A stretch of 64,000 nt of DNA from Aliidiomarina soli (GCF_003986975.1 NZ_PIPO01000001.1:310001-374000); one strand, 5' to 3'. Positions 49,556-60,525 are shown, counted from the stretch's first letter. A program made the numbers and translations. The notes: generated from the letters alone by a model not told the origin.

Positions 49556-50193
49556 TGGTAACAAACTTTCAAGGGGTCGCCCGCCGTTTAACCGAGCAGT
49601 TGCGCGCACTGGGTATTGACGATGAACAGGTACTGAAAGTCATTGAGCAGACGCCGCGGCATGCCTTTATGCCCGAATCGCTGGCACATAAAGCGTACGA
49701 GAATACGGCACTGCCGATTGGCAACGGGCAAACTATCTCACAGCCTTATATGGTTGCGGTGATGACCAGCGTACTGACCAAAGCAGGGGCTCGCAGCGTG
49801 CTTGAAATTGGTACCGGCTCCGGCTATCAGACTGCGGTTCTGGCGGCATTGGTCGATCAGGTTTACAGTGTCGAACGGATCTCACATTTGCAGTATCAGG
49901 CGAAACGTCGCTTTAAGCAGCTCGACTTGCACAACGTGCGCACCCGACTTGGCGATGGGTGGCAGGGCTGGGCCTCTAAGGCACCGTTTGATGGCATCAT
50001 TGTCACTGCGGCGGCGGCCCGCATTCCGGAAGCCTTGCTCCACCAGTTGTCGCCGCAACATGGGGTGATGGTGATTCCAGTCGGTGAAGAACGGCAGCGT
50101 CTGTTAGTGATCGAACGAGACGGGGACGATTTCAGTTATCGGGAACTGGAAGACGTTCGCTTTGTCCCTTTAATTGAAGGTGACACTGAATAG
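49552..50193 (+). CDS. pcm: Protein-L-isoaspartate O-methyltransferase
   Basis: A 213-residue repair enzyme that methylates isoaspartyl residues in aged proteins. [20 protein letters not shown] and the SAM motif [13 protein letters not shown] are present. The ATG at 49552 overlaps the surE TGA (ATGA); a second ATG follows. Confidence 0.95.
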   Translation: MMVTNFQGVARRLTEQLRALGIDDEQVLKVIEQTPRHAFMPESLAHKAYENTALPIGNGQTISQPYMVAVMTSVLTKAGARSVLEIGTGSGYQTAVLAALVDQVYSVERISHLQYQAKRRFKQLDLHNVRTRLGDGWQGWASKAPFDGIIVTAAAARIPEALLHQLSPQHGVMVIPVGEERQRLLVIERDGDDFSYRELEDVRFVPLIEGDTE

Positions 50194-50215
50194 TGTCATC
50201 CATTACGAGAAAAAG

Positions 50216-51109
50216 GTGATCAGACTGAGGGCAACGCTGTTTTTTTCAATTTTTGCCATGGTAACGCTGAGTGGATGCGCTCAGCGTGGTGAGCCTGCGC
50301 CAGTAGACGCTGTCTACCAGGGGCGCACGGTGCACGACTTTGCCCGTGGCTCACTCAGTAGTAACACCTATCAGGTGCAGCGTGGTGACACCTTGTACTC
50401 GATTGCTTTTCGCGCTGAAATGGATTTACGCGATGTCGCACGTTTGAATAGTTTGCAGGAGCCGTATCAAATTTTTCCAGGTCAGGTGCTGCGCCTTGAC
50501 CGACAAGCTGCGTCCCGCCCGGTCGCGACTGCTCAGTCAGCGGGTCGCCAGACAACCAATAGTTCGAATAGTAGTAGTGAGCGTAAAAATAGCGTTAATA
50601 ATGATCTAAACGGCTCCGTTGCCAGTAATATCGAACAGGAGTATGGTGAAAATCGAACAGTACAGCAAAATAATGCCGCTCAACGTTCGTCTTCTTCAGC
50701 TCAAACGCCTTCACGGCAAATGGCTGAAAATGGTGATATTGAATGGCAGTGGCCTTCACAAGGGCGCATTGTACAGCGATTTTCAACCAACCGACCCGGC
50801 GCCAATGGGATTCAATTTGCAGGACTTAAAGGCGATCCGGTGACAGCCGCGGCAGCGGGTAAAGTGGTTTATGTTGGGAGTGCTTTGCGTGGATTTGGCC
50901 GCTTAATCATTCTGAAACATAACGATGATTATATAACGGCATATGCTCACAATGATGAACTCATGGTTGAGGAACAACAATGGGTCTCAGCAGGGCAACA
51001 AATAGCCACAATGGGTGATTCAGACGCGGACGATGTTCGTTTACGCTTCGAGTTACGCTATCAAGGCAGTTCGGTTAACCCTGAGCAGTATTTACCGAGG
51101 TCTCGCTAG
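50216..51109 (+). CDS. nlpD: Murein hydrolase activator NlpD
   Basis: A 297-residue outer-membrane lipoprotein (lipobox L-S-G-C, Cys21 from this GTG). A LysM domain (Y-Q-V-Q-R-G-D-T-L-Y-S-I-A) lies near residues 55-100. A Ser/Asn-rich, A+T-rich linker leads to a C-terminal LytM/M23 domain. The LytM catalytic His residues are missing, as expected for NlpD, which activates AmiC rather than cutting murein. In-frame TTG at 50174 and GTG at 50180 overlap pcm; GTG 50216 gives a clean lipoprotein signal. rpoS follows and is often transcribed from inside nlpD. Confidence 0.9.
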   Translation: MIRLRATLFFSIFAMVTLSGCAQRGEPAPVDAVYQGRTVHDFARGSLSSNTYQVQRGDTLYSIAFRAEMDLRDVARLNSLQEPYQIFPGQVLRLDRQAASRPVATAQSAGRQTTNSSNSSSERKNSVNNDLNGSVASNIEQEYGENRTVQQNNAAQRSSSSAQTPSRQMAENGDIEWQWPSQGRIVQRFSTNRPGANGIQFAGLKGDPVTAAAAGKVVYVGSALRGFGRLIILKHNDDYITAYAHNDELMVEEQQWVSAGQQIATMGDSDADDVRLRFELRYQGSSVNPEQYLPRSR

Positions 51110-51145
51110 CGCTGTCATCCGGTCTCACAAGAAGGAGAAAGGTAC

Positions 51146-52123
51146 ATGCGTGAAGAACCTAAGAATATTATTAACGATATAGCATCAGTTGAAGAAGTTG
51201 AGTCAACAGAAAATGCGGAACGCGCGCAGGACGATGCAGAGTTAACTGACGCGCTGGCTAGTAGCAGTAGCAAGTCACAACGGAAGTTGGACGCCACGCA
51301 AATGTACTTGAGCGAGATTGGTTTCTCGCCACTGCTTAGTGCAGAAGAAGAAGTTTATTACGCGCGTAAAGCACTGCGCGGCGAAGAAGCGGCCCGCAAA
51401 CGAATGATAGAAAGCAACCTTCGATTGGTTGTGAAAATAGCCCGCCGCTACAACAACCGCGGCCTTGCGCTGCTAGACCTGATTGAGGAAGGTAATTTAG
51501 GTCTAATCCGTGCTGTTGAAAAATTTGACCCGGAACGTGGTTTCCGTTTTTCAACTTATGCAACCTGGTGGATCCGCCAGACCATCGAACGTGCCATTAT
51601 GAATCAGACACGGACTATTCGTCTGCCGATTCATGTGGTCAAAGAGTTAAACGTATACTTGCGTGCGGCGCGCGAACTGGCGCATAAGCTGGATCATGAG
51701 CCGACCGCTGAAGACATCGCAAAAAGCCTTGAAAAGCCGGTTGAAGATGTCACTAAAATGCTCCGTTTGAACGAGCGTATTTCCTCCGTTGACACTCCAA
51801 TTGGTGGCGACTCTGATAAAGGTCTGCTGGACATTATTGCAGATGAAAAGGCCTCTGGACCTGAAGTAGAAGTGCAGGACGAGGACATGCGCGGAAATAT
51901 TCTGCACTGGCTGGAGACCTTGAATTCAAAACAGCGTGAAGTACTGGCACGTCGTTTTGGCCTGCTCGGCTACGAACCTTCGACGTTAGAAGATGTCGGT
52001 CGTGAAATTGGTTTGACTCGCGAACGGGTGCGTCAGATCCAGGTCGAAGCGTTACGTAAGTTGCGTGAAACATTACGTCAGCAGGGACTGTCACTGGAAT
52101 CTGTATTTGCTTCTGAGCAATAA
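51146..52123 (+). CDS. rpoS: Stationary-phase sigma factor RpoS
   Basis: A 325-residue sigma-38. After an acidic N-terminus come region 1.2 ([10 protein letters not shown]), region 2 ([12 protein letters not shown]...[11 protein letters not shown]), region 3 and region 4 ([14 protein letters not shown]). Full length for RpoS. AAGAAGGAGAAA ribosome site. Ends at a strong terminator shared with mutS. Confidence 0.97.
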   Translation: MREEPKNIINDIASVEEVESTENAERAQDDAELTDALASSSSKSQRKLDATQMYLSEIGFSPLLSAEEEVYYARKALRGEEAARKRMIESNLRLVVKIARRYNNRGLALLDLIEEGNLGLIRAVEKFDPERGFRFSTYATWWIRQTIERAIMNQTRTIRLPIHVVKELNVYLRAARELAHKLDHEPTAEDIAKSLEKPVEDVTKMLRLNERISSVDTPIGGDSDKGLLDIIADEKASGPEVEVQDEDMRGNILHWLETLNSKQREVLARRFGLLGYEPSTLEDVGREIGLTRERVRQIQVEALRKLRETLRQQGLSLESVFASEQ

Positions 52124-52140
52124 CAGCAGCATGGTTACAG

Positions 52141-52168
52141 AAAAACAGCGCCTTTTGGCGCTGTTTTT
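52141..52168. terminator. Bidirectional terminator between rpoS and mutS
   Basis: AAAAACAGCGCC pairs with GGCGCTGTTTTT around TTTT (12 base pairs), with T-runs on both strands. It closes rpoS (plus) and mutS (minus), whose stop codons are 17 and 12 bases away. Confidence 0.9.
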
Positions 52169-52180
52169 TTGTTTCACAAA

Positions 52181-54751
52181 TTAGGTCTGGTTAAGTTTCT
52201 TCTTCCACCGATAGAGCAGGTCATGCGCTTGTCGCGGTGTTAGCTCATCAGCATCCAGCTCACGCAGTTCATCGGCAATTTGCACCGCTGCCTGGTCCGC
52301 TTCGCTCGGCACGGTTTCGGGTTGCGCGGCGAACAATGGTATTTGTTTGTCATTGCGGGCGGCAGACTTTTCCAGTTCGCTAAGTTTGACCTTGGCATTG
52401 CGGATTACTTCGTGCGGAACTCCAGCCAGACGCGCCACCTGTAAACCGAAACTACGGTTTGCTGCTCCGTCTCTGACATGGTGTAAAAAGGCGACGGTAT
52501 CGCCGTGCTCTGAGGCATCCACATGCAGGTTTACGGTGGCTGGCAACTGCTCAGCTAATTCGGTCAGTTCAAAATAGTGGGTTGCAAACAGCGTCATACA
52601 CTGACGATCCGAGGCTAAGGCATGGGCACAGGCCCAGGCCAGCGACAGCCCGTCGTAAGTGGAAGTACCGCGCCCGATTTCATCCATTAAAACCAGACTG
52701 CGGGCGTTGGCATTATTCAGAATATTAGCGGTTTCAGTCATTTCGACCATAAAGGTCGAGCGTCCTGAGGCCAGTTCATCCGAGGCGCCAATACGGGTAA
52801 AAATGCGTTCAATGACGCCAATTCTGGCCCTCTGTGCCGGCACGAAACAGCCGATATGAGCAAGTAGCGTAATCAGCGCTGCCTGGCGCATGTAGGTTGA
52901 TTTACCACCCATGTTGGGGCCGGTGATTATATTCAGCCGACGCTGCTCATTTATTTGCAGATCATTGGCGATAAACGGACTCTCGCTATAGAACTCGACG
53001 ACCGGATGGCGGCCTTGTTCGATCTGAATGCCCATGCCGCTATGCAGTTCAGGGCGGCAGTAGTTTTGTTCGTCGGCGTGCAGAGCAAAGGCAGCCAGGA
53101 CATCGAGCTGGGCCAGCGCGGCGGCGCAGCGCTGCAGAGCCGGGACAAACGGCAGCAGATCTGTAAGTAGTTGTTGGTAGAGTTGTTTTTCCAACGCTAA
53201 CGCCTGGCTTTGACTGCGCAGCACCTTGTCTTCAAACGCTTTTAGCTCTGGAATAATATAGCGTTCAGCATTTTTTAGCGTTTGCCGGCGCTGGTAATCT
53301 GCAGGCACATCCGCTTGTCTGGAGGTTTCAATATAAAAGCCATGGACCCGGTTGTAACCGACTTTGAGGCTGCTAATCCCGGTCCGCTGGCGTTCCCGTT
53401 CAGCCAATTGGTCCAGTTGATCGGTCGCGCCCTGGCTTAACGCCCGCAGTTCGTCCAGCTCAGCATGATAGCCGCTGGCCAGCACGCCACCGTCACGAAT
53501 AACCACCGGCGGGTTATCGATAATAGCGTCGCTTAACAAGCGTTCAAGCTCAGTGAAGTCGTCCATGGCTTCAGCCAGAAAGGACACTGGCTTAGCTTTG
53601 AGTACACTGCGAATAGCCGGAACCTGCTGCAGGGCCTGACGCAGGCGGGTGAGATCACGCGGCCGCGCGCTTTGTAGGGCTACACGAGCCAGTATACGCT
53701 CCATATCGCCGACGGCTTTCAGACTATCCTGCAGACTTTCAGCCTGAAATTCACTGGCCAGCCAGCTGACCGCGTCCAGACGCTGATTAATAAGCTGCTG
53801 GTTACGCAATGGACGATGCAGCCAACGCTTTAACAGGCGACTGCCCATGGCGGTGACACTGCGGTCGAGGACCGCGCTTAAGCAGTGTGTTTTACCGCCT
53901 GACAGATTTTCGGTTAATTCTAGGTTGCGCCGTGTCGCCGCATCCATGGTAATGGCATCATCATGGTGTTCAAACTGGATGCTCTGGATATGCGGTAAGC
54001 TGCTTTGCTGGGTAGCTTTGACGTAGTGCAGTACTGCACCGGCGGCCGCGATAGCCGCCTCTGCCTGCTGTAAGCCAAAGCCGGTCAGATCCTGAGTAGC
54101 AAACTGGCGGCACAGCACCTGGGTGTTTGAATCGGCTGCAAATTCCCAAGCGGGCCGAGAGCGAAGCGGGGTCGAGGCAGCGATGAAGCCTTTCGCCAGC
54201 GCCTGCACGTCACTTTGCTCTGCAATCAATAGTTCGGCGGGCTGAAGGCGTTGCAGTTCCGCTTGCAGATTCTCGGTACTGGCATGCTCGGACACACTAA
54301 AACGTCCACTGGATAACTCCAGCGAGGCAACGCCAAAGGTATTGTCGTAGTCGCTCACGGCAACCAACAGACTTTCCTGATGGGTATCGAGCAGTGCTTC
54401 GTCACTCAGCGTACCTGGTGTCAAAACCCGCACTACTTTGCGTTCGACCGGTCCCTTACTGGTAGCGGGATCGCCAATTTGTTCACAGATAGCAACGGAT
54501 TCCCCCAACCTTAATAAACGGCCAAGGTAGCTTTCTGCCGCATGGTAGGGCACCCCAGCCATTGGAATGGGTTCGCCCGCAGACTGACCGCGTTTAGTCA
54601 GGGAAATGTCTAATAGCTGAGCCGCTTTCTTTGCATCGTCAAAAAACAGCTCATAAAAATCTCCCATACGGTAAAACAGCAGGGTTTGCGGATGTTCAGC
54701 TTTGATACGCAGATATTGCTGCATCATTGGGGTATGAGTACTCGCCACCAT
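52181..54751 (-). CDS. mutS: DNA mismatch repair protein MutS
   Basis: An 856-residue mismatch-recognition ATPase. The mismatch-reading loop [11 protein letters not shown] is near residue 30, Walker A is G-P-N-M-G-G-K-S-T near residue 615, and Walker B is [12 protein letters not shown]. Length equals E. coli (853). The ATG at 54751 is chosen because the 28 codons upstream of it in frame are not MutS-like. Confidence 0.97.
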   Translation of the reverse strand: MVASTHTPMMQQYLRIKAEHPQTLLFYRMGDFYELFFDDAKKAAQLLDISLTKRGQSAGEPIPMAGVPYHAAESYLGRLLRLGESVAICEQIGDPATSKGPVERKVVRVLTPGTLSDEALLDTHQESLLVAVSDYDNTFGVASLELSSGRFSVSEHASTENLQAELQRLQPAELLIAEQSDVQALAKGFIAASTPLRSRPAWEFAADSNTQVLCRQFATQDLTGFGLQQAEAAIAAAGAVLHYVKATQQSSLPHIQSIQFEHHDDAITMDAATRRNLELTENLSGGKTHCLSAVLDRSVTAMGSRLLKRWLHRPLRNQQLINQRLDAVSWLASEFQAESLQDSLKAVGDMERILARVALQSARPRDLTRLRQALQQVPAIRSVLKAKPVSFLAEAMDDFTELERLLSDAIIDNPPVVIRDGGVLASGYHAELDELRALSQGATDQLDQLAERERQRTGISSLKVGYNRVHGFYIETSRQADVPADYQRRQTLKNAERYIIPELKAFEDKVLRSQSQALALEKQLYQQLLTDLLPFVPALQRCAAALAQLDVLAAFALHADEQNYCRPELHSGMGIQIEQGRHPVVEFYSESPFIANDLQINEQRRLNIITGPNMGGKSTYMRQAALITLLAHIGCFVPAQRARIGVIERIFTRIGASDELASGRSTFMVEMTETANILNNANARSLVLMDEIGRGTSTYDGLSLAWACAHALASDRQCMTLFATHYFELTELAEQLPATVNLHVDASEHGDTVAFLHHVRDGAANRSFGLQVARLAGVPHEVIRNAKVKLSELEKSAARNDKQIPLFAAQPETVPSEADQAAVQIADELRELDADELTPRQAHDLLYRWKKKLNQT

Positions 54752-54868
54752 GGTCGTTGTCTTGTTATCCTTTGCCCAGAAATAGTGCGTTCGATACGAA
54801 GTCTGTATGATCCCGTTTTCGTCCGCAAAAGCCAACCCTCAGGGTGAATTAAACGAAGAGAATTTACC

Positions 54869-55357
54869 ATGTATAGCGAGTTAACAGGCGTACTTGATGA
54901 ACTAGCAAGCTGGCTTACTGCAAAGGGAGCGAGGCTGGCTACGGCGGAGTCCTGCACGGGTGGGATGATTGCAAGCCGAATTACTGATCGGGCGGGAAGC
55001 TCCGAGTGGTTTGAAGGCGCGGTGGTCAGTTACAGCAATGCGATGAAAAAGCAGCTGCTTGGGGTCAGCTCATTTACTCTGCAAAGCCATGGCGCAGTGT
55101 CGCAAAGCTGCGCTGAACAAATGGCAGCAGGGGTGCGGCGTTTGTGTGGATGTGAGTACAGTATTGCAACGACCGGAATTGCCGGTCCGGGTGGCGGCTC
55201 AGATGATAAACCTGTGGGAACGGTCTGGCTTGCCTGGCAGGGACCTGACTTTACCCGTAGTGAGCGTATTCTGCTCGCTGGAAACCGTGATAAGGTCCGT
55301 GTTGAGACCACTTTTCACGCCCTGAATGTGTTATTAAAGCTAATAAAATCAAAGTAA
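54869..55357 (+). CDS. pncC: Nicotinamide-nucleotide amidase PncC (CinA C-terminal type)
   Basis: A 162-residue stand-alone CinA C-terminal domain enzyme that deamidates NMN to nicotinate mononucleotide. T-A-E-S-C-T-G-G-M-I-A and V-V-S-Y-S-N and T-G-I-A-G-P-G-G-G-S are the family signatures. It lies divergent to mutS and 113 bases before recA, as in E. coli (ygaD). Confidence 0.94.
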   Translation: MYSELTGVLDELASWLTAKGARLATAESCTGGMIASRITDRAGSSEWFEGAVVSYSNAMKKQLLGVSSFTLQSHGAVSQSCAEQMAAGVRRLCGCEYSIATTGIAGPGGGSDDKPVGTVWLAWQGPDFTRSERILLAGNRDKVRVETTFHALNVLLKLIKSK

Positions 55358-55403
55358 TACGCATTTATATCGGGCGATTTTGTAAGAAATCAGCACTACT
55401 GGG

Positions 55404-55431
55404 TTGATACTGTATGTATCTACAGTATACT
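55404..55431 (+). promoter_or_regulatory. recA promoter with LexA (SOS) box
   Basis: TTGATA (55404-55409) and TATACT (55426-55431) are 16 bases apart. Between them is a perfect CTGT-N8-ACAG LexA box at 55410-55425. The layout matches E. coli recA, so LexA repression and damage induction are expected. Confidence 0.92.
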
Positions 55432-55470
55432 AGGTGCAAATGACCTCCCATCATTGTTTGGAGCAAGAAT

Positions 55471-56574
55471 ATGAGTGATAACAGATCAAAAGCATTAGAC
55501 GCAGCATTAGGCCAGATTGAACGCCAGTTTGGTAAAGGCGCTATCATGCGCTTAGGTGATAACAAAGCAATGGACATCGAGGCCATTTCGACTGGTTCTT
55601 TAAGCCTTGATATTGCGTTGGGCATTGGTGGTTTACCAACGGGTCGTGTGGTTGAAATTTATGGCCCTGAATCAAGTGGTAAAACGACCTTAACGCTGCA
55701 GGTTATTGCAGAAGCACAGCGGGTAGGTAAAACCTGTGCCTTCGTCGATGCTGAGCATGCTTTGGATCCTGTTTATGCCGAGAACCTTGGGGTTAAGGTC
55801 GATGAATTGCTGGTGTCACAGCCGGATACCGGTGAGCAAGCACTGGAAATTTGTGACATGCTGGTACGTTCTGCTGCCGTCGATGTGGTCATTATTGACT
55901 CGGTTGCCGCGCTAACACCAAAAGCTGAAATTGAAGGTGAAATGGGCGACAGCCATGTTGGTTTGCAAGCTCGTCTGATGTCTCAGGCGTTGCGTAAATT
56001 AACCGCGAACCTGAAAAAATCCAACACCATGTGTATTTTCATCAACCAAATTCGGATGAAAATCGGGGTGATGTTCGGGAATCCTGAAACCACCACCGGC
56101 GGTAACGCCCTGAAATTCTATTCATCCGTTCGTCTTGATATTCGTCGTACCGGCGCATTGAAAGAAGGTGATGAAGTGGTTGGTAATGAAACCCGCGTTA
56201 AGGTCGTGAAGAACAAAGTTGCACCTCCCTTTAAGCAGGCTGAATTCCAGATCATGTACGGCAAAGGTATTTCGAAAGAAGGCGAGTTGATTGACCTGGG
56301 GGTTAAACATAAGCTGGTAGAAAAAGCGGGCGCCTGGTATAGCTATCAGGGCGATAAAATTGGCCAAGGTAAAGCCAATTCAATGAATTTCCTTGCTGAA
56401 AATCCTAAAATCGCTAAAGATATTGAAGCACGCTTACGGGAAATGTTACTGCTGAAACCTAAGCTGGATGATGTAAATGCCAACGGAGAGCCAGTAGTAG
56501 CCAAAGAAACAAAAAGCACTAAAGCGTCAAAAGCAGCAAATGCTGCCAAAGAAGAGCAAGACGACCTGCTATAA
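55471..56574 (+). CDS. recA: Recombinase RecA
   Basis: A 367-residue recombinase and LexA coprotease. Walker A is G-P-E-S-S-G-K-T near residues 66-73, and the L1/L2 DNA-binding loops (G-E-M-G-D-S-H-V-G and the G-G-N-A-L-K-F-Y segment) are intact. The C-terminus is Lys/Ala-rich and ends in D-D-L-L. Ribosome site TTTGGAGC. recX does not follow; a terminator comes at once. Confidence 0.98.
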   Translation: MSDNRSKALDAALGQIERQFGKGAIMRLGDNKAMDIEAISTGSLSLDIALGIGGLPTGRVVEIYGPESSGKTTLTLQVIAEAQRVGKTCAFVDAEHALDPVYAENLGVKVDELLVSQPDTGEQALEICDMLVRSAAVDVVIIDSVAALTPKAEIEGEMGDSHVGLQARLMSQALRKLTANLKKSNTMCIFINQIRMKIGVMFGNPETTTGGNALKFYSSVRLDIRRTGALKEGDEVVGNETRVKVVKNKVAPPFKQAEFQIMYGKGISKEGELIDLGVKHKLVEKAGAWYSYQGDKIGQGKANSMNFLAENPKIAKDIEARLREMLLLKPKLDDVNANGEPVVAKETKSTKASKAANAAKEEQDDLL

Positions 56575-56596
56575 GCCTTTTCTGAAATTCAAAGTT

Positions 56597-56636
56597 AAAA
56601 ACCCACGGTCAGTTAAATAACTGACCGTGGGTTTTT
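56597..56636. terminator. Intrinsic terminator after recA
   Basis: A 14-base-pair GC-rich stem, ACCCACGGTCAGTT (56601-56614) with 56619-56632 and a 4-base loop, is flanked by AAAA on the left and TTTTCTTTT on the right. Confidence 0.9.
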
Positions 56637-56690
56637 CTTTTCTCGATGACAAATTTATGTAATGGTTAGGATCCGGAACCGTAAAAATAG

Positions 56691-58517
56691 ATGTCGAGTA
56701 AAGTGATGAAGTATTCTATCTTGAAAGTGGCTTTGGTTGCTGCGCTATCCCTTGGGGTTGCAAGTGCCTGTAGCCAGGCTGAAAACCCGTCTGCGCAACA
56801 GCAAAGCGAACAAAAGTCAGCATACCTTGAGACCATTTATGCGGAGTACTTTACCGCTAATCTGCAACTGAATCCTTTGCAGGCGACCTTTGTTGGCGAA
56901 CACAGGTTCAATGATAAGCTGGCAAACTCTCTTTCTGAAGAACATCGTACCCGACAGCGAATGCTGGAAGAAGAATACCTGAGCCTGGTAAGGGAAATCG
57001 ACCCAGATGATCTGGCAGAGCAAGACAGACTGAGTTATGAAATTTTTAAGCGTGACCGTGAAACAACTCTCGAGCAGTTAGAACACCCAACCCATTTATT
57101 ACCTGTTGATCAGTTTTATAATATCGCTGGCCGCTTTGCAATGCTCGGCTCCGGTCAATCCGCACAGCCTTTTAATAGCGTCGAAGATTACCAGAACTGG
57201 GCCGCTCGTCTGCGCCGTATTCCGACTATATTTGATCAGGCTATCAGCAATATGGAGCAGGGCATCGAGCGTGATATCGTGCAGCCCCGTATATTGATGG
57301 AAAAGGCGTTGCCGCAAATCGATGCACATGTTGTTGATGATTTGGAAGACAGCATGTTTTTCGCGCCTTTGCAGGAATTTCCGTCAGACTTTAGCGATGA
57401 GCAAAAGCAGGAGCTGAGCGCTCAGTACCAACAGATCCTGACCGATGAAGTGTTACCTGCTTATCAGCGTTTAGCTGATTTCATCCGCACAACCTACCTT
57501 GAACATACTCGAGCCGATAGTTTTGGGCTGGGCGCCTTACCAGGTGGTGAGGAATGGTATGACTTCAATGTTCGCTGGCGTACCACCACTGATTTGAGTG
57601 CCAACGAGATCCATCAGATCGGGCTGGATGAAGTGACCCGCATTCATGGTGAAATTGAAGACATTATGCAGCGTGTCGAGTTTGAGGGGTCGCTGCAAGA
57701 GTTCTTCGACTTTACCCAGAGTGACGAGCAATTTATTTATGCCAGCCGCGACGCTATGCTGGAGGATTACCGTACCTTCGCCGCGCAGGTGGATGAAGTG
57801 ACGCCCCAGCTTTTCCATCAGGATATGTTTCCGCAAGCTGACTATGAGATCCGTAAAGTAGAGGAATTTCGTGAGCAAAGCGCAAGCTCAGGAAGCTACC
57901 AGGCACCACCGGAAGATGGTTCACGCGCTGGTATTTTCTATTTAAATACCTATGACTTGTCGGCACGACCAACCTGGGCGAAAGGGGCGCTGGTTCTGCA
58001 TGAAGCCGCTCCGGGTCACCATTATCAGATAGCGTTGCAAAGAGAGATGGAGAACCTGCCACGGTTCCGTCGCTTTGGCGGTGAAACCGCGTTTATCGAA
58101 GGCTGGGGGCTGTATGCAGAATCACTTGGCAACGAACTCGGCGTGTACAACGACTATGACCAATTTGGTGCGCTGGTAGCTGAGCTATGGCGTTCTATTC
58201 GCCTGGTCGTCGACACCGGCATTCATGCAAAAGGCTGGTCGAGAGACGAGGTACTTGATTACATGCGTAGCAACGCCCCTGTAGCGGATGCTCGGGCGAT
58301 TTCTGAAGCCGAGCGTTTTATGGCGCTGCCAGGTCAGGCCCTTGCCTATAAAATAGGGCAGCTGGAAATTCGTAAATTGCGCACGGAAGCAGAGCAGGCA
58401 TTGGGCGACTCGTTTAATGTACGCGACTTCCACCGCGAGGTTCTGCGTAACGGCTCATTACCGTTGTCCGTGTTACGCCAGCAAATCGAGCGTTGGGTGG
58501 CTGATCAGCAAGCATGA
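56691..58517 (+). CDS. DUF885 family exported metallopeptidase-like protein
   Basis: About 608 residues from ATG 56691; ATG 56706 is also possible and has a better signal start (M-K-Y-S-I-L-K-V). The N-terminus is a signal with A-S-A-C near residue 27, a weak lipobox, so the product may be a lipoprotein. The DUF885 core has V-L-H-E-A-A-P-G-H-H near residue 440, a zinc H-E-x-x-x-H-H-like site, then F-I-E-G-W-G-L-Y-A-E-S-L-G. Members are thought to be peptidases; the reaction is unproven. The next gene overlaps by four bases. Confidence 0.8.
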   Translation: MSSKVMKYSILKVALVAALSLGVASACSQAENPSAQQQSEQKSAYLETIYAEYFTANLQLNPLQATFVGEHRFNDKLANSLSEEHRTRQRMLEEEYLSLVREIDPDDLAEQDRLSYEIFKRDRETTLEQLEHPTHLLPVDQFYNIAGRFAMLGSGQSAQPFNSVEDYQNWAARLRRIPTIFDQAISNMEQGIERDIVQPRILMEKALPQIDAHVVDDLEDSMFFAPLQEFPSDFSDEQKQELSAQYQQILTDEVLPAYQRLADFIRTTYLEHTRADSFGLGALPGGEEWYDFNVRWRTTTDLSANEIHQIGLDEVTRIHGEIEDIMQRVEFEGSLQEFFDFTQSDEQFIYASRDAMLEDYRTFAAQVDEVTPQLFHQDMFPQADYEIRKVEEFREQSASSGSYQAPPEDGSRAGIFYLNTYDLSARPTWAKGALVLHEAAPGHHYQIALQREMENLPRFRRFGGETAFIEGWGLYAESLGNELGVYNDYDQFGALVAELWRSIRLVVDTGIHAKGWSRDEVLDYMRSNAPVADARAISEAERFMALPGQALAYKIGQLEIRKLRTEAEQALGDSFNVRDFHREVLRNGSLPLSVLRQQIERWVADQQA

Positions 58518-59251
58518 GCGGATGGCAACTTGCTAACCCCGTGCGACGGGTTAAGGCCAATCTGAAAGGCCGTGACCTGGTGGTCGGCGATATTCACGGC
58601 TGTTTTGATTTGCTTCAATCGGCACTGGATTCACTGGCGTTTGACGAGCGTGTTGACCGCTTGTTTAGCGTCGGTGACCTGATTGACCGCGGACCTGATT
58701 CAATAGCCAGTATGGGCTGGCTTGGTAAGCCCTGGTTTTACGCCTGCCTGGGAAATCACGAGTCGGTATTACTGGATTACCTTTACAGCCAGGACGAAGA
58801 CCTTGCGGATACCTGGTGTCGTTTTGGTGGTGAATGGTTTTTTGACCTGTCATTTAAAATGCAGACATCACTGGCTCAACGAGTGCTGCAACACTGCAGC
58901 TACGCAGTCGAAATCAGCGATCAGAAGGGCCATGCAGAAACAGGTATTGTGCACGCGGATGTACCCGTTGGAATGAGCTGGTCACAATTTACCAGCGCAA
59001 TTGGCGATAACAGCCGACTGCAATACGACACCCTGTGGGCGCGTGAACGTGGCCGGGGCCTGCGGTCTGATCGGGTTGAAGGGGTACGCCAGGTCGTAGC
59101 TGGGCATCAGATAGTGCAGGGCGCTCATCAAAGCGGTAATGTCTGGCTTATTGATACAGGAGCTTACCGCGCGGAGCAGCAAGGCGGCGAGTTAACGGTA
59201 CTGGAACTGCCTGACCGCCTGCATCACTTCTCTGACTCTGCGTTGCGATAA
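58514..59251 (+). CDS. Metallophosphoesterase (PrpA/PrpB-like Ser/Thr phosphatase)
   Basis: A 245-residue calcineurin-like phosphatase. The metal motifs G-D-I-H-G-C-F, G-D-L-I-D-R-G-P-D-S and G-N-H-E are in order at residues 27-80, and a late G-H-Q-I-V-Q-G-A-H lies near 197. The size and motif spacing match enterobacterial PrpA/PrpB and lambda phosphatase. It is coupled to the DUF885 gene by ATGA and overlaps the convergent EAL-HDOD gene by 28 bases. Substrate unknown. Confidence 0.85.
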   Translation: MSGWQLANPVRRVKANLKGRDLVVGDIHGCFDLLQSALDSLAFDERVDRLFSVGDLIDRGPDSIASMGWLGKPWFYACLGNHESVLLDYLYSQDEDLADTWCRFGGEWFFDLSFKMQTSLAQRVLQHCSYAVEISDQKGHAETGIVHADVPVGMSWSQFTSAIGDNSRLQYDTLWARERGRGLRSDRVEGVRQVVAGHQIVQGAHQSGNVWLIDTGAYRAEQQGGELTVLELPDRLHHFSDSALR

Positions 59252-60465
59252 TCTGTTGGAATAATTTCCTGTGCCCATTCGCTGGCCTGCAAATACATTC
59301 TGGCGATCTCGTTGTGGGCAATTTGCAAACGACGGGCAATGGCTTCAACTTTACGCCAGTGCGCCTCTTCATAACAGCGAATCAAGCCGAGATAGAACGC
59401 CAATAGTCCGCGCCGTTGAGTCAGCGCCTGGGTAATAGCAGGGCTGAGGTTAATACGCCGGATAGCCGTTTCCAGGTCCTCGTCAAACATAGCGTCCAGC
59501 AACGAAAACATCCCGACCAGAAAGGCCTGATTGGGCTGTACTTTGGGTTGTTGATGGTACTCAGCGACTAATTCGCAGAAACGTGCTCGGGTAATACTAA
59601 GGCGGATGAGTTCATTGGGCTTGTCATCGGTCAGTGCGGCAGTGACAGCCATGGTCACAAAGCGGTTAACCTCGGCAGCGCCCAAAAACACCACCGCTTG
59701 CTGTAAGGAGGTAACTTTTTCGCGTAAACCAAAGGCCGCCGCGTTGACGAAACGAAGCAGACGGTAGGAGAGGGCAACGTCCCGCTGCAGGATGACCGTC
59801 ATCCGGCGAAAATCAAACTCTTCGCGGGTGGTTTCCGCCAGTAATTCAGTGCAGGCTGCTTTGGTCGGATTAATTCGCCGACGTTTAATTAACTCAGGCC
59901 GTGAAAAAAAATAGCCCTGAAAATAGCTGAAACCATCTTCCAGCGCATCGTTGAACTGTTCCTGGGTTTCTACTTTTTCAGCCAGTAATTCGATATTGTA
60001 ATCGCGAACCTGGTATTTTAGCGCCTGCAACTGACGGAAGGTGTACGCCTGCAAATCGACTTTGATAATAGAAATGCAATCGAATACTTCAAGCCATTCG
60101 CTTTGAAAACGGTAGTCGTCCAATGCGATATGATAACCAAGATTACGCAGCTCGCGGATACGGGTGAGTACTTCAGGGGTTGGTTCAACATTTTCCAACA
60201 CCTCAATATACACTTCCATTGGGTTCAGCAGGGTGGGTAGTGAAGTTAACAAGCCGCCCCTGGCAAAATTAATGAAGGCAGGGCAATGATCGGTGATCTC
60301 GCTTAATGTATGCTGCAACTCACTGTCCTGAATTAAGGTGCTGGTAGCAATATCAGCATCAATATCAGGAAATGCATTGCTTTCGCCATCACGGAAAAGC
60401 AGCTCATAACCGTATAGCTTTTGATGGCGGTCAAGAATTGGTTGTCGCGCTAGATAAAAGAACAT
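59224..60465 (-). CDS. EAL-HDOD (YuxH-type) signalling protein
   Basis: A 413-residue cytosolic protein. Residues 1-200 are an EAL domain beginning L-A-R-Q-P-I-L-D and Y-E-L-L-F (E21). Several metal or substrate residues persist (N in F-I-N-F, E in I-E-V-L-E-N, D-D, K in I-K-V-D, E in A-E-K-V-E, Q-G-Y), but loop 6 (D-D-F-G-T-G) reads D-D-Y-R-F-Q. Residues 205-390 are an HDOD domain. The architecture matches CdgJ-like regulators. Whether it cleaves c-di-GMP is uncertain. Confidence 0.88.
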   Translation of the reverse strand: MFFYLARQPILDRHQKLYGYELLFRDGESNAFPDIDADIATSTLIQDSELQHTLSEITDHCPAFINFARGGLLTSLPTLLNPMEVYIEVLENVEPTPEVLTRIRELRNLGYHIALDDYRFQSEWLEVFDCISIIKVDLQAYTFRQLQALKYQVRDYNIELLAEKVETQEQFNDALEDGFSYFQGYFFSRPELIKRRRINPTKAACTELLAETTREEFDFRRMTVILQRDVALSYRLLRFVNAAAFGLREKVTSLQQAVVFLGAAEVNRFVTMAVTAALTDDKPNELIRLSITRARFCELVAEYHQQPKVQPNQAFLVGMFSLLDAMFDEDLETAIRRINLSPAITQALTQRRGLLAFYLGLIRCYEEAHWRKVEAIARRLQIAHNEIARMYLQASEWAQEIIPTDYRNAESEK

Positions 60466-60525
60466 AGCATCTTATATTGTTATCGATTTTCGGATGGTAG
60501 CAGATAAAAGCAAAGGAGCCTAGAA

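Noticed and set aside
54752-54835. Upstream extension of mutS by 28 codons
   Set aside because: Not MutS-like and not needed for the normal length of about 855 residues.
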